From: Ruminococcus flavefaciens
GTDB lineage: Bacteria; Bacillota; Clostridia; Oscillospirales; Ruminococcaceae
Reading direction: 5' to 3'
Length of the DNA: 64,000 nt
Assembly: GCF_900108555.1 (NCBI RefSeq)
Contig: NZ_FNWV01000003.1
Coordinates: 124,334-188,333, forward strand
Below the pieces are notes generated by a model, which saw only the letters and a list, made by a program, of their open reading frames with translations, ran no database searches and was not told the origin of the DNA. The position numbers and the translations under genes are program-made. This document shows, one piece after another, positions 42,563 through 51,579 of the stretch (positions within the stretch are counted from its first letter, which is position 1; the number at the start of each line of letters is the position of its first letter).

Positions 42563-43624
42563 TTAGGATTTAGGCAGAGACATGAATATCTTGAAGCCTT
42601 CCTGCGAGGGCGTAAAGGATATCCTGCCTTTAAGAGCGGCAGCGCGGTCGGACATATTTTTCAGACCTATGCCGCTTTCTTTTATTTCGGTGCAGCAGCC
42701 GTTGTCCTCCAGCATGAGCTGATAGAAGGCAGGGTGCTCACGTATTATGATGTTTATTTTATCCCCTTTTGAATGTTTGACGGCATTGGAAAGACCTTCC
42801 TTTACAACGCCGATGATGCACAGTTTGATATTGCCTGCGATATTTTCGCTTACATCGCAGTCCAGTGTGACCTTGAACCTGCTGTCCACTGTGCTTATAC
42901 TGTCCTCTATGACTTTTTTAAGGTCTATGGAGTCGTCGTGAAGGTCGTGAACGCTTTCGCGTATGCTGGTCATAGCACTGTCAAGAGTAGTTTTAAGGCT
43001 TTCCAGCGGTTCTTTCAGCTGTTCGTCCTTGTTTATTACTATGAGAGCACCCGATTGCAGCAGGGAACGTGTGAGCATATGTCCCACGTTGTCGTGTATC
43101 TCACGGGCTATGCGGTTTCGCTCTTTCATGGTAGCGAGATGTATCTCGTTGTCCTGAGCGGCAGCAAGGCGGAGATTTTGTTCCGCAAGCTGCCTGTTCT
43201 TTCCTGCGACTTCATCGCGGAGAGATGTAAGGACGGATACAGTTTCTTCAAGATTTGAAACTCTTTTGTAGATGATAACAGTTACCGCAAAGGCAGCCCC
43301 TGTGAGTATGAGCTGTTCTGCACTGAGCATATTGAGCTTTGTCAGCACAGTTACGGCAGGAACTGTGAGCCACCATTTTTTCTCCCACAGCGCGTCATAA
43401 AGCAGCAAAGGGAGCGAACACAGCATGAGCGGAAAGACTCCGCACAGCAATGAGCATGAAGCTATGAGGACAGCCGCGATCACAGTACCTGTCATCAGCT
43501 GTACAGCAGCTGATACGGTAAGCGTTGCCAGAGCAACGATAACAGGAGCTGTAAAGCTGTCGGACATAACAATGCTCATAAGGCATATAAGGAGTATAGC
43601 CAGTTTGTCAATAAGTCGGTTCAA
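42563..43624 (-). CDS. NarL-type sensor histidine kinase, orphan
   Basis: This 353-residue protein has five or six transmembrane helices in the first 118 residues, a coiled coil (about 122-165), and a HisKA_3 dimerisation domain with phospho-acceptor His177 in REIHDNVGHML. The ATPase domain has GLSNAVKHSKGD (N box) and GIGLKNMSDRAAALKG (G box). No response regulator lies next to it. Position between glycogen phosphorylase and GH95 suggests a sugar-related signal, but that is only a guess. Confidence 0.85.
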   Translation of the reverse strand: MNRLIDKLAILLICLMSIVMSDSFTAPVIVALATLTVSAAVQLMTGTVIAAVLIASCSLLCGVFPLMLCSLPLLLYDALWEKKWWLTVPAVTVLTKLNMLSAEQLILTGAAFAVTVIIYKRVSNLEETVSVLTSLRDEVAGKNRQLAEQNLRLAAAQDNEIHLATMKERNRIAREIHDNVGHMLTRSLLQSGALIVINKDEQLKEPLESLKTTLDSAMTSIRESVHDLHDDSIDLKKVIEDSISTVDSRFKVTLDCDVSENIAGNIKLCIIGVVKEGLSNAVKHSKGDKINIIIREHPAFYQLMLEDNGCCTEIKESGIGLKNMSDRAAALKGRISFTPSQEGFKIFMSLPKS

Positions 43625-43660
43625 ATGTCCACCGCCCTTCGGGAAAGCGAAATAAATGTC

Positions 43661-46006
43661 TTATTTGATGTTCCAGATGTTTTCTGCGTAATCAGCGATA
43701 GTTCTGTCAGAGCTGAATTTGCCCGCATTGCACATATTGAGCCACTGCTTTCTTGCAAAGGCAAGGCGGTCTGAGCGGTAATCGCTTATGCAGCGGAGCT
43801 TTGTCTCAACATAGCTCCTCATATCGCCGAGAAGGTAGTAATGATCGGGAGTATGCCAGCTCGCACCGTCAAGGAGAGCGGTATAAAGCTCGCGGAAATC
43901 GCCGCTGCCGCCGTCGGAAACGCTTCCGTCGATAAGTGAGGATACAACCTTTCTTATCATAGCATCGTCAGCGAATATCTTTCTGCTGTCATATTCGGGC
44001 ACTATCTTTTCAAGATCCTCGACTCTTGCGCCGAAGATATAGTTATTTTCCTCGCCTGCCTCCTGTACTATCTCGATGTTAGCACCGTCGTAAGTACCGA
44101 GAGTCACAGCACCGTTGAGCATGAGCTTCATATTGCCCGTACCGCTTGCTTCAGTACCTGCTGTGGATATCTGCTCGGAGATATCAGCGCCTGCAACAAG
44201 CTTTTCGGCGTAGGAAACGTTGTAGTTCTGCACGAAGATGACCTTTATAAGGTCGCGTGTATCGGGGTCGGAGGAAACTATCCTGCCCACCTCGTTGATG
44301 AACTTGATAATAGCCTTAGCGCGGCGGTATCCGGGAGCAGACTTAGCTCCGAAAATGAAAGCAGTAGGAGTAAAGTCAGTGATGCTGCCGTCCTTTATGC
44401 CGTAGTATATCCAGAGTATTGAGAAAGCATTGAGAAGCTGTCTCTTATACTCGTGTAGACGCTTTATCTGTATATCGAATACGAAATTCGGGTCTGTGTC
44501 GATATCATCGTGAGCCTTTATGAAGTCGGCAAGCTGTTTTTTCTTGCCCTGCTTTATGTCGATGAAGCGGCGGAGCACATTCTCGTCATCTGCGTACTTA
44601 GCAAGCTCCTTGAGCTTGTCAAGGTCGTTTATCCAGCTGTTATCGCCGATAAGCTCGGTGATGAGCGCAGAGAGCTCCTTATTGCAGAGAGCTATCCAGC
44701 GGCGCTGAGTTATGCCGTTTGTCTCGTTGCGGAAACGCTCGGGATAAAGGCTGAACCAATCCGCAAGCACAGAGTCCTTGAGTATCTGAGTGTGTATCTC
44801 AGCAACTCCGTTTATATGGCTTGAAGCATAGCAAGCCATGTCAGCCATATGGATAAGGCTGCCCTTTATTATCTTTATGCGATCGATCTTGTCCTTAGGC
44901 ACATTTGCGGCATACATATCCGCAATGAGAGCCTCGTTTATCTGGATTATTATAGTGTAGATACGCGGCAGAAGCTCTTCCACCAGATCTGTGCGCCACT
45001 TTTCCAGAGCCTCCTGCATAACGGTATGATTTGTATAATTGAATATCCTCTTAGCCATATCAAGGGCAGTTTCAAAGGTATAGCCCTCGTTGTCCACCAG
45101 CTGGCGGATAAGCTCGGGGATAGAGATAACAGGGTGAGTATCATTGAGCTGTACTGAGATATAGTCAGCAAGATTATCGAGAGTGCCGAAGCGAGCCTTG
45201 TGCTTTCTGATTATATCTGTAAGAGAAGCACAGCTGAAGAAATACTGCTGTTTAAGGCGGAGCTTCTTGCCCTCGTCGGTATCGTCGTTAGGATAGAGCA
45301 CACGGGAGATATCCTCGGCGTATATCTTTTCCTTAGAAGCTTCGAGGTAGTCCTGATTATTGAAAACCTCGAAATCGAATTCCTTTACAGGCTCAGCCTG
45401 CCAGAGTCTTAAAGTGCCCACATTCTCAGTACCAAAGCCGAAAACAGGCATATCATAAGGCACAGCCTTTACGGTCTGACCGTTGTATTCAATAAGGACA
45501 GTGTCCTCGTCGCAGCGTACAGACCACGGATCGCCGTACTTAGTCCAGTCGTCGATGTCCTCTTTCTGATAGCCGTCAACGATAGACTGCTTGAAGAGAC
45601 CGTATTTATAGCGGATACCGTATCCGTCAAGGGGAAGAGCGAGTGTTGCGGCACTGTCGAGGAAGCAGGCAGCAAGTCTGCCGAGACCGCCGTTGCCCAG
45701 AGCAGCGTCCTCGATATCTTCGAGAGCTGAAAGGTCAAGACCAAGCTCTGCGAAAGCCTTTTCCACATCGTCATAGATGCCGAGTACAAGGAGATTATTG
45801 AATACAGCGCGTCCTACGAGAAATTCCATTGAGAGATACGCAGCGCGGCGTTTTGAGAGGTGCTGCTGACGGCTTTCGTTCCAGCGTTCCGAGAACATTT
45901 CCATAACGGTCTTGCCGAGAGCGTCGTGGAGCTGCTGTGGAGAAGCTGACTTTATATCTTTAGGGAGCTTCCCGCTGAACTTTTCAATAAACACATTTCG
46001 ATCCAT
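43661..46006 (-). CDS. glgP: glycogen/starch phosphorylase
   Basis: GlgP (781 aa) cleaves alpha-1,4-glucan with phosphate to glucose-1-phosphate. The PLP-site block is TEASGTGNMKLMLNGAVTLGTYDGANIEI, and EDAALGNGGLGRLAACFLDS and GYGIRYKYGLFKQSIVDG are further family blocks. I start at ATG 46006 with aagggg eight bases upstream; the long upstream frame has no such site. It fits glycogen turnover in a rumen- or gut-type saccharolytic organism. Confidence 0.95.
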   Translation of the reverse strand: MDRNVFIEKFSGKLPKDIKSASPQQLHDALGKTVMEMFSERWNESRQQHLSKRRAAYLSMEFLVGRAVFNNLLVLGIYDDVEKAFAELGLDLSALEDIEDAALGNGGLGRLAACFLDSAATLALPLDGYGIRYKYGLFKQSIVDGYQKEDIDDWTKYGDPWSVRCDEDTVLIEYNGQTVKAVPYDMPVFGFGTENVGTLRLWQAEPVKEFDFEVFNNQDYLEASKEKIYAEDISRVLYPNDDTDEGKKLRLKQQYFFSCASLTDIIRKHKARFGTLDNLADYISVQLNDTHPVISIPELIRQLVDNEGYTFETALDMAKRIFNYTNHTVMQEALEKWRTDLVEELLPRIYTIIIQINEALIADMYAANVPKDKIDRIKIIKGSLIHMADMACYASSHINGVAEIHTQILKDSVLADWFSLYPERFRNETNGITQRRWIALCNKELSALITELIGDNSWINDLDKLKELAKYADDENVLRRFIDIKQGKKKQLADFIKAHDDIDTDPNFVFDIQIKRLHEYKRQLLNAFSILWIYYGIKDGSITDFTPTAFIFGAKSAPGYRRAKAIIKFINEVGRIVSSDPDTRDLIKVIFVQNYNVSYAEKLVAGADISEQISTAGTEASGTGNMKLMLNGAVTLGTYDGANIEIVQEAGEENNYIFGARVEDLEKIVPEYDSRKIFADDAMIRKVVSSLIDGSVSDGGSGDFRELYTALLDGASWHTPDHYYLLGDMRSYVETKLRCISDYRSDRLAFARKQWLNMCNAGKFSSDRTIADYAENIWNIK

Positions 46007-46352
46007 TTTTAAAACCCCTTTCAATGCACAAAAATATATTATCATTTTATTATAACACAAATAACGCGATATTGCAAATCTATGAGAAAATAATGGTAAA
46101 ATTCCAGATAAATCATAAATAAGACCTCGTGAAATGGCGGTGATTTGGGATAATTGATGAAGTCTCGACACAGTTTGACAAAAAAAGCCTTGACATACCA
46201 ATAGGTGTTGACATCGCGTGATATTGCCTGTAAAATAGAAATGGAGGATTTTTGTCAGCGAATATAAATTTTTTTATTTTAACATAAAAATCATCGTCTT
46301 TTCTTACTACAGGATACACTTATTTATATAAACCACTAAGGGGGTATAAATA
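46007..46352. other. intergenic region before the lipoprotein island
   Basis: This 346-base gap between the divergent glgP and lipoprotein genes contains a promoter at 46208 and an AT-rich leader. A second TTGACA lies at 46192, with poor spacing. The end of the leader (acacttattta...aaccactaaggggg) is repeated before the third paralogue at 49223. Confidence 0.5.
46208..46236 (+). promoter_or_regulatory. sigma-A promoter of the lipoprotein array
   Basis: TTGACA (46208-46213), 17 bases and TAAAAT (46231-46236). The leader to the first ATG is about 110 bases. Confidence 0.75.
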
Positions 46353-47861
46353 ATGAAAAAGATCATCAGTATAATTGCCGCAGCCGCGCTGACAGTAAGC
46401 TGTTTTTCGTGCAGCGATGATAAAAAGAAAAAGGAAAAGACCGAGGAAAAGCCTGTAAACATTGAGGACGGCGTAAACGAGCCTGCCCTTGACGAGCCTG
46501 TAAAGACCGAATACAAGGAGTTTTCGGAGGACAGCTTCAATACTATCGAAGTTAATTTAAACGTGACCGACAAAGAACCGCCGCTGACAATGCATCAGCT
46601 GAATACTTCGCAGATTGACTTCGGAAGCGTCATACCACCATGCAAAGCTGAGAAGTACCGCGACAGGTACAGGACAGATAAATCCGATTATGAAGATGAG
46701 GAATACCAGAAATTTATCAGAGAGCAATGGGAAAAGAGCTGTACAGAGCCTCAGAAAGGCGATATATATTGCAGCTGTATTGACGGGAATACTTTTTATA
46801 TCGAGGTAGAATATGACAATAATTGTCTCGGTCATCATGAGTCTGCCATATTCCGCGTTGACGGGCTCACAGGTGAAAAAGAGGAGGTATTCCGCCATTC
46901 CGATCCCGAAAACAGCCTTATTATCTGGCAGCTTTACAGTGTAAACGGCGTACTTTACGTGCTCACAAGGGAGAAAGGTCTTTACTATCTTGACGAGGAA
47001 AAGAAAGAGCTTGTAAACATTCTTGAGGCTGAGGAAAGCCAGAAATACAGCGCATATGTTATGGGGAATTCCGCAGGCAGACTGTTGATAAGGGAGAGCA
47101 TAAACCATACAGAGGACGTTCCGAAAGATTACAAAACTGAAAGCGGACAGTATACTTATTCAGATGATGGCGAGAATTATTATATAATAACAGGCTGTGA
47201 TGTCAAAGTAAAGGAATACGACTTCGGCAGCAAGACATGGAAAGAACTATATTCCGCATTTGCGGATTATGATCCGAGTGTATATGGTTCAATTTCAGGC
47301 ACCAAGGAATGTCCGTTTATCTACGGCGAGCTTTTCGCATGGAAGGAAAAGCCCGAAAACTCCCGTAAATACGACGTATGCACCGAGAGTTACAAGGTCT
47401 CCACAGGTCTTACGGGCTGTGATATACTCTATGCAAGCGATAAAAAGCTTGTTTTAAGACAGGGCAGCAAAGCGTCAAGCTCGGAAACTTCATTTGTCCA
47501 TGTGTTCGACCTTGAAAGCTCCACACATTATATAATCGACTACAGCGGTCTCGGCGCAGACAACTGCAAGTATGCAAAGGACGGTATAGTTGTATATCCC
47601 TCAGTCGGTTCAGGCAAGGTATATTACATCATGCCCGAAATAGGACTTACCTTTGACCTTGCATCATTTGACTCAACATATGATGAATATGCATTGGATA
47701 TGTGGCTGTCGCTCTATGACAGCTATGATAACAGCCTTTGGTTCGATATCAACATCAAAAGGGACGAGCGTGAAGTCACAGAACAACCGGGCGTTATATA
47801 TAAAGAATACGATTACGATCAGGTAAAAGTATGGTTCACACAGGAGGAAAATAATGAATAA
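46353..47861 (+). CDS. secreted lipoprotein, paralogue 1 of 3
   Basis: This 502-residue lipoprotein has signal MKKIISIIAAAALTVSCFSC (lipobox) followed by a Lys/Glu/Pro linker. The body begins with the group motif EFSEDSFNTIEVNLNVTDKEPPLTMHQLNTSQIDFG and contains several aromatic, strand-like repeats (for example IIWQLYSVNGVLYVLTREKGLYYL), suggesting a beta-propeller. I do not recognise a named family. It is followed by two shorter paralogues; its stop overlaps the start of the next. Confidence 0.75.
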   Translation: MKKIISIIAAAALTVSCFSCSDDKKKKEKTEEKPVNIEDGVNEPALDEPVKTEYKEFSEDSFNTIEVNLNVTDKEPPLTMHQLNTSQIDFGSVIPPCKAEKYRDRYRTDKSDYEDEEYQKFIREQWEKSCTEPQKGDIYCSCIDGNTFYIEVEYDNNCLGHHESAIFRVDGLTGEKEEVFRHSDPENSLIIWQLYSVNGVLYVLTREKGLYYLDEEKKELVNILEAEESQKYSAYVMGNSAGRLLIRESINHTEDVPKDYKTESGQYTYSDDGENYYIITGCDVKVKEYDFGSKTWKELYSAFADYDPSVYGSISGTKECPFIYGELFAWKEKPENSRKYDVCTESYKVSTGLTGCDILYASDKKLVLRQGSKASSSETSFVHVFDLESSTHYIIDYSGLGADNCKYAKDGIVVYPSVGSGKVYYIMPEIGLTFDLASFDSTYDEYALDMWLSLYDSYDNSLWFDINIKRDEREVTEQPGVIYKEYDYDQVKVWFTQEENNE

Positions 47862-49167
47862 GCGGATAAGTCTCATTGCTGCGGCAGTTCTTGCGGCATC
47901 TTCTGTGCTGACAGCCTGTGATGACAAGGAAAAGCCCAAGCCAAAGGATACCGCTGTAAACGAAGATACGGGCGATACCCTTGTTACCGAGCCTGTTTAC
48001 CGTGAGTACAGCGAAGATGATTTCAAGACCATTGATGTATCCGTTTTATACCCCGACAGAGAACTGCCTGTAGAGGTAAGCTGTGTGGACATAAGCGGAC
48101 TTGATTTCGGCAAAAAGCTGCCTGTCTGCAATACTGAAGAAAATGCGAAGGTATATTATAGAGATATGTTCAGTTTGAGCCATATCGAATACAACTGGGA
48201 AAAACTTATAAATGAAGAAGCTGAGGGCATTGCAAGCAGCTGCTGTATGTATAACGGAAAGTGTTATATAGTTGTTGAGTATAAGAGCTTTCTGACGAGC
48301 AATTTTGATTTCTCACTGTTTTGCTATGATGAAAAAAGCGGCAGGAATGAAGAGGTATACAGCTGGTCGTCAAAGGATATAAACGAGGATTACACAGATC
48401 AGCCGATGATATTTGACGATAAGCTTTTCTACGAGATCAGAAACAGCAGTGACAACAGCACTAAGGTATTCGCCTATGACCTTGCCACAGGTGACGTAAA
48501 GACGGTATATGAGGAGAATGAGTCTGATATTTACGTATATTTCGACCATGACAGCAATGACTATCCTTGTTTGCAGCTTATAAAAAATGGCGGCGAACAG
48601 TTGGATCATCTGTACTATGATGAAACAGCCGAAAGCTTTGTGGCTGATGAAGCAAACGACATTGACGGAAAGATCATTTCAAGCAGATATTTCGGCGGAG
48701 TTCAGTATTATATCGTGAAGTCCGACGGCAGGCGCAAGCTTGACATGATATGTAAATACTACCATGTATCGCTGTCCTACACAGGCGGAAAGATAGTCTA
48801 TGCCGATGATAAGACATTCCTGATAAAAAACGAGGGCAGTATCCATATGTACGACCTTGAAAAAATGGAGCATTACATACTTGACGTAACAGGCATGGGA
48901 AACGAGTGTACATACTGCAGCGGAATGGTGTTCACAGGCAACTGGTACGAAAAGTATAAAATGCCTGTATACTGTATTATTCCCGAGTTAGGCATTGCAT
49001 ATGTCATAACTGATGATGACTTATACTGCGGACTAAAGACCGTTGGCGATACTGTTACATTCAATTCGTGCATTGAATATAGGAAAGAATTAAAAGACGA
49101 AACGAGCGGCGGCATATCATATGCTGCGGATAAGATGACAAGGGTATATACAGTCACAGCGAAATAA
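47854..49167 (+). CDS. secreted lipoprotein, paralogue 2 of 3
   Basis: This 437-residue protein has the signal MNKRISLIAAAVLAASSVLTAC (lipobox). It shares with paralogue 3 the block DTAVNEDTGDTLVTEPVYREYSEDDFKTIDVS and the LDFGxKxPxCN motif, followed by probable propeller blades (CYIVVEYKSF..., LFYEIRNSSDNSTKVFAYDLATGDVKTVY). It overlaps paralogue 1 by eight bases and ends before a GTAGGG repeat. No known function. Confidence 0.75.
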   Translation: MNKRISLIAAAVLAASSVLTACDDKEKPKPKDTAVNEDTGDTLVTEPVYREYSEDDFKTIDVSVLYPDRELPVEVSCVDISGLDFGKKLPVCNTEENAKVYYRDMFSLSHIEYNWEKLINEEAEGIASSCCMYNGKCYIVVEYKSFLTSNFDFSLFCYDEKSGRNEEVYSWSSKDINEDYTDQPMIFDDKLFYEIRNSSDNSTKVFAYDLATGDVKTVYEENESDIYVYFDHDSNDYPCLQLIKNGGEQLDHLYYDETAESFVADEANDIDGKIISSRYFGGVQYYIVKSDGRRKLDMICKYYHVSLSYTGGKIVYADDKTFLIKNEGSIHMYDLEKMEHYILDVTGMGNECTYCSGMVFTGNWYEKYKMPVYCIIPELGIAYVITDDDLYCGLKTVGDTVTFNSCIEYRKELKDETSGGISYAADKMTRVYTVTAK

Positions 49168-49173
49168 ACATTT

Positions 49174-49197
49174 GTAGGGGCGGATAATATCCGCCCG
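49174..49197 (+). repeat. GTAGGG hairpin repeat
   Basis: It starts gtaggggcgg and ends ccgcccg with an ataat loop. It lies seven bases after the stop of paralogue 2. The identical stem recurs inverted at 63018. Confidence 0.85.
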
Positions 49198-49263
49198 AAA
49201 AAAAACATCATCTTTTCAGATCATGAAATACACTTATTAGTACAAACACCAAGGAGGTTAAGC

Positions 49264-50574
49264 ATGAATAAGATGATAAGTATGATCGCAGCTGCTGCGC
49301 TTGCAGTAAGCTGTTTTTCGTGCAGTGATGATAAAAAGAAAAAGGAAGAGCCCAAGCCAACGGATACGGCAGTCAATGAAGACACAGGCGATACGCTCGT
49401 TACCGAGCCTGTTTACCGTGAGTACAGCGAAGATGATTTCAAGACCATTGATGTATCCCTTTCATATCCCGACAGAGAGCCGCCTGTAAATGTCAGCTCT
49501 GTGGATCTGAGCGGACTTGATTTCGGCAGTAAAGTCCCCATATGCAATAAAGCAGAGAATGTTGAGAGCTATTACACCAACGATTACTATGTTCCTGTTG
49601 ATACAGGACAGGATTGGTCCTCATATAAGGACAAGGCAGAGAAAGGCTTTGCAGCAAACTGCTATATGTATGGCGGCAAATACTATATAGTCGCTGTGTA
49701 TCGGGCAGCTTTTGTGGGAAATTATGATTTTTCTCTTTTTCAGTATGACGAAAGCAGCGGTAAAAACGAGGAGATATACAGCTGGTCATCAAATGATATA
49801 AACGAGCGTTATATGCAAACACCTGTTTTGGCGAACGGAAAAATGCTCTATTCGGTATATAATGAAACTGATAAGATTTCAAAGGTATATGCCTATGATC
49901 TTGATTCAGGCGATGTAAAAATCATTTACGAGAACAGCAGTCCGGACAAATTTATATATGTAAGTCGGGATAACATGGGCTTTCCTTCAATGATCGTGTA
50001 CGATACAGACTTTTATGTTATTGAGACATTGTTTTATGAGGAGGACTCCGAAAGCTTTATAAGCGATAAGACTGACGATCTGGGCGGCAGGGTAGTCTCG
50101 CAAAATATTATCAACGGAGCACCGTTTTATCTTGTAAGACCCGAGGACAGCCAAATGCTTGATATGGTAAGTGATCATTACCGTGTGTCACTGTCCTATA
50201 TAGGCGGAGATATCGTTTATGGTGACGATAAGATGTTCATTGTCAAGAATTATACGCTTATCCATATATATGACATGGAAAAAATGGAGCATTACATACT
50301 TGATGTTGAGGATATGGGCGATGAAGCAGTTTACAGCAAAGGCTTTGTGTTCCTAAGCAGTACATTCAGAGACTATGACTCGCCTGTTTACTGCATAAAA
50401 CCTGATATGGGCATCGTATATCCCATAGTGGATGTATTTGAATGTAACGGGATAGAGTCATTTGATGATAAAGTCATGTTCAATACTCTGAAAAATCAGA
50501 CAAATGATGCAGATACCGAAACGGGCGGTATATCCTATAGCGTAGAAAAGGTATACACCGTAACTGTAAAATAA
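49264..50574 (+). CDS. secreted lipoprotein, paralogue 3 of 3
   Basis: This 436-residue protein has a signal MNKMISMIAAAALAVSCFSC that is closer to paralogue 1, while the following linker and body are closer to paralogue 2 (NEDTGDTLVTEPVYREYSEDDFKTIDVS is shared). It looks like a chimera or a gene-conversion product. ccaaggagg precedes the ATG. It is followed by several hairpin repeats. Function unknown. Confidence 0.75.
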   Translation: MNKMISMIAAAALAVSCFSCSDDKKKKEEPKPTDTAVNEDTGDTLVTEPVYREYSEDDFKTIDVSLSYPDREPPVNVSSVDLSGLDFGSKVPICNKAENVESYYTNDYYVPVDTGQDWSSYKDKAEKGFAANCYMYGGKYYIVAVYRAAFVGNYDFSLFQYDESSGKNEEIYSWSSNDINERYMQTPVLANGKMLYSVYNETDKISKVYAYDLDSGDVKIIYENSSPDKFIYVSRDNMGFPSMIVYDTDFYVIETLFYEEDSESFISDKTDDLGGRVVSQNIINGAPFYLVRPEDSQMLDMVSDHYRVSLSYIGGDIVYGDDKMFIVKNYTLIHIYDMEKMEHYILDVEDMGDEAVYSKGFVFLSSTFRDYDSPVYCIKPDMGIVYPIVDVFECNGIESFDDKVMFNTLKNQTNDADTETGGISYSVEKVYTVTVK

Positions 50575-50580
50575 CCGTAT

Positions 50581-50604
50581 GTAGGGGCGAGTTCCGCTCG
50601 CCCG
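50581..50604 (+). repeat. GTAGGG hairpin repeat
   Basis: It starts gtaggggcga and ends tcgcccg, with stem ggcgag/ctcgcc. It lies just after the stop of paralogue 3. Confidence 0.85.
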
Positions 50605-50637
50605 CAAATAGCCGAAATAACATTAAATAACCTCATT

Positions 50638-50661
50638 GTAGGGACGACCATTGGTCGTCCG
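50638..50661 (+). repeat. GTAGGG hairpin repeat
   Basis: It starts gtagggacga and ends tcgtccg, with stem ggacgacca/tggtcgtcc. Confidence 0.85.
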
Positions 50662-50681
50662 TGCTTTACGCAATAAAAACT

Positions 50682-50705
50682 GTAGGGGCTGCCTGTGGCA
50701 GTCCG
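50682..50705 (+). repeat. GTAGGG hairpin repeat
   Basis: It starts gtaggggctg and ends cagtccg. Together with the copies at 50581 and 50638 it makes three same-direction copies in 125 bases. Confidence 0.85.
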
Positions 50706-50719
50706 CGGTGTTAAATTAA

Positions 50720-50746
50720 GGGACGCCCTCTTTTACAGGGCGTCCC
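50720..50746. repeat. hairpin ggggacgccc-type
   Basis: The stem gggacgccct/agggcgtccc lies directly after the third GTAGGG repeat. It lacks the GTAG start and may be a terminator-like hairpin. Confidence 0.6.
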
Positions 50747-50752
50747 CTCTCA

Positions 50753-50781
50753 AAAAACAGTCCACTGGACTGTTTTTTGAT
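50753..50781. repeat. bidirectional hairpin aaaaaacagtcc
   Basis: The stem aaaaaacagtcc/ggactgtttttt is perfect, so it could terminate transcription in both directions. Confidence 0.65.
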
Positions 50782-50839
50782 TCACCCCTTGCGGTGCGCC
50801 TTCGTATTATTTCGCTGTTCCTTAAAAGCTGAGAACAGC

Positions 50840-50900
50840 GACCAAAGGCTCTGCCTCTGGACTCCGCCAAAGGGGTGGTGACCCCTTTGGAATCCCGTTC
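50840..50900. repeat. ccaaagg-type dispersed-looking repeat
   Basis: The segment contains ccaaaggctctgcctctgg and a hairpin ccaaagggg/cccctttgg. Similar ccaaagg-rich words are frequent in intergenic DNA of related genomes in my memory; no second copy was found here. Confidence 0.4.
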
Positions 50901-50941
50901 ATACGTTCAGCAAGTTATTAGGCTAGTCATGATTTAAACAA

Positions 50942-50974
50942 AGCCCCGAGGCATTTCAAGTGCTTCGGGGCTAT
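50942..50974 (-). terminator. terminator of the DUF2726 gene
   Basis: The stem agccccgaggca/tgcttcggggct is followed on the minus strand by tttgttt. Confidence 0.7.
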
Positions 50975-51023
50975 ACTTCTATATTGTTATCTGTTATATG
51001 CAGTTCTACTCACTAATCACTAA

Positions 51024-51494
51024 TTAACTGAGGTATTCCTCGATAACGTCAAGGTCGCCGTATGTACGGAGCAGGGTATAGCCCGTATTTTCGAGGACTG
51101 CGTTGACGAAATCATCACGCTCCACACGGTCGGGACGTGAGTGTGAGGTATCGTCAAGCTCGATAAGAGCAACTATAGCTGTATCCTCGTCGGCAAGAGC
51201 GAAGTCTATATGCTTCGCTTTTATCTTGTTGAAGCACTCCATCCAGTAAGGATTTTCGGCTTTTGGTTTGGGTTCGATAAGGTCTGCGAGCCTTACCTTG
51301 CTGTAGACGCTGAGACCGTATTCATCGGCAAGGGGCTTCAGTCTCTTGTAGAACTCGTATTCCCTGTCTGTGAGAATGGTCTTTGCGTTGTAAAGCTTGG
51401 TGATATCGGGCTTGTGCAGCCTTTTGTACAGCCATATTGCCGCGGCAATAATCAGCAGTAAAAATATAAGCGCGAGAATTTCATCTAATTTCAT
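51024..51494 (-). CDS. DUF2726 nuclease-like membrane protein
   Basis: This 156-residue protein has one N-terminal transmembrane helix (about 5-24) and a DUF2726 domain. The motif HIDFALADEDTAIVALIELDD is the usual PD-(D/E)xK-like core of this family, followed by SRPDRVERDDFVNAVLENTGYTLLR. The role is unknown; a nuclease or a degenerate one is plausible. It is transcribed alone, with a terminator after it. Confidence 0.8.
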   Translation of the reverse strand: MKLDEILALIFLLLIIAAAIWLYKRLHKPDITKLYNAKTILTDREYEFYKRLKPLADEYGLSVYSKVRLADLIEPKPKAENPYWMECFNKIKAKHIDFALADEDTAIVALIELDDTSHSRPDRVERDDFVNAVLENTGYTLLRTYGDLDVIEEYLS

Positions 51495-51579
51495 CGTTGG
51501 TTAAAAAATAAAAATATATTTGTATATTCAATGGTTTTCCATTGAAAAAACGGTTTTTTCTGACTACTTATGAAAGGGC

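Larger units (their letters stand above)
50575..51023. other. repeat-rich intergenic region
   Basis: This 449-base region has no gene. It contains three GTAGGG hairpins, two further hairpins (50720 and 50753), a ccaaagg-rich segment (50840-50900) with hairpin ccaaagggg/cccctttgg, and a terminator for the following minus-strand gene. Confidence 0.7.

Noticed and set aside
46007..46201. N-terminal extension of glycogen phosphorylase
   Set aside because: Family proteins start near MDRNVFIEKF, which has a correct ribosome binding site.
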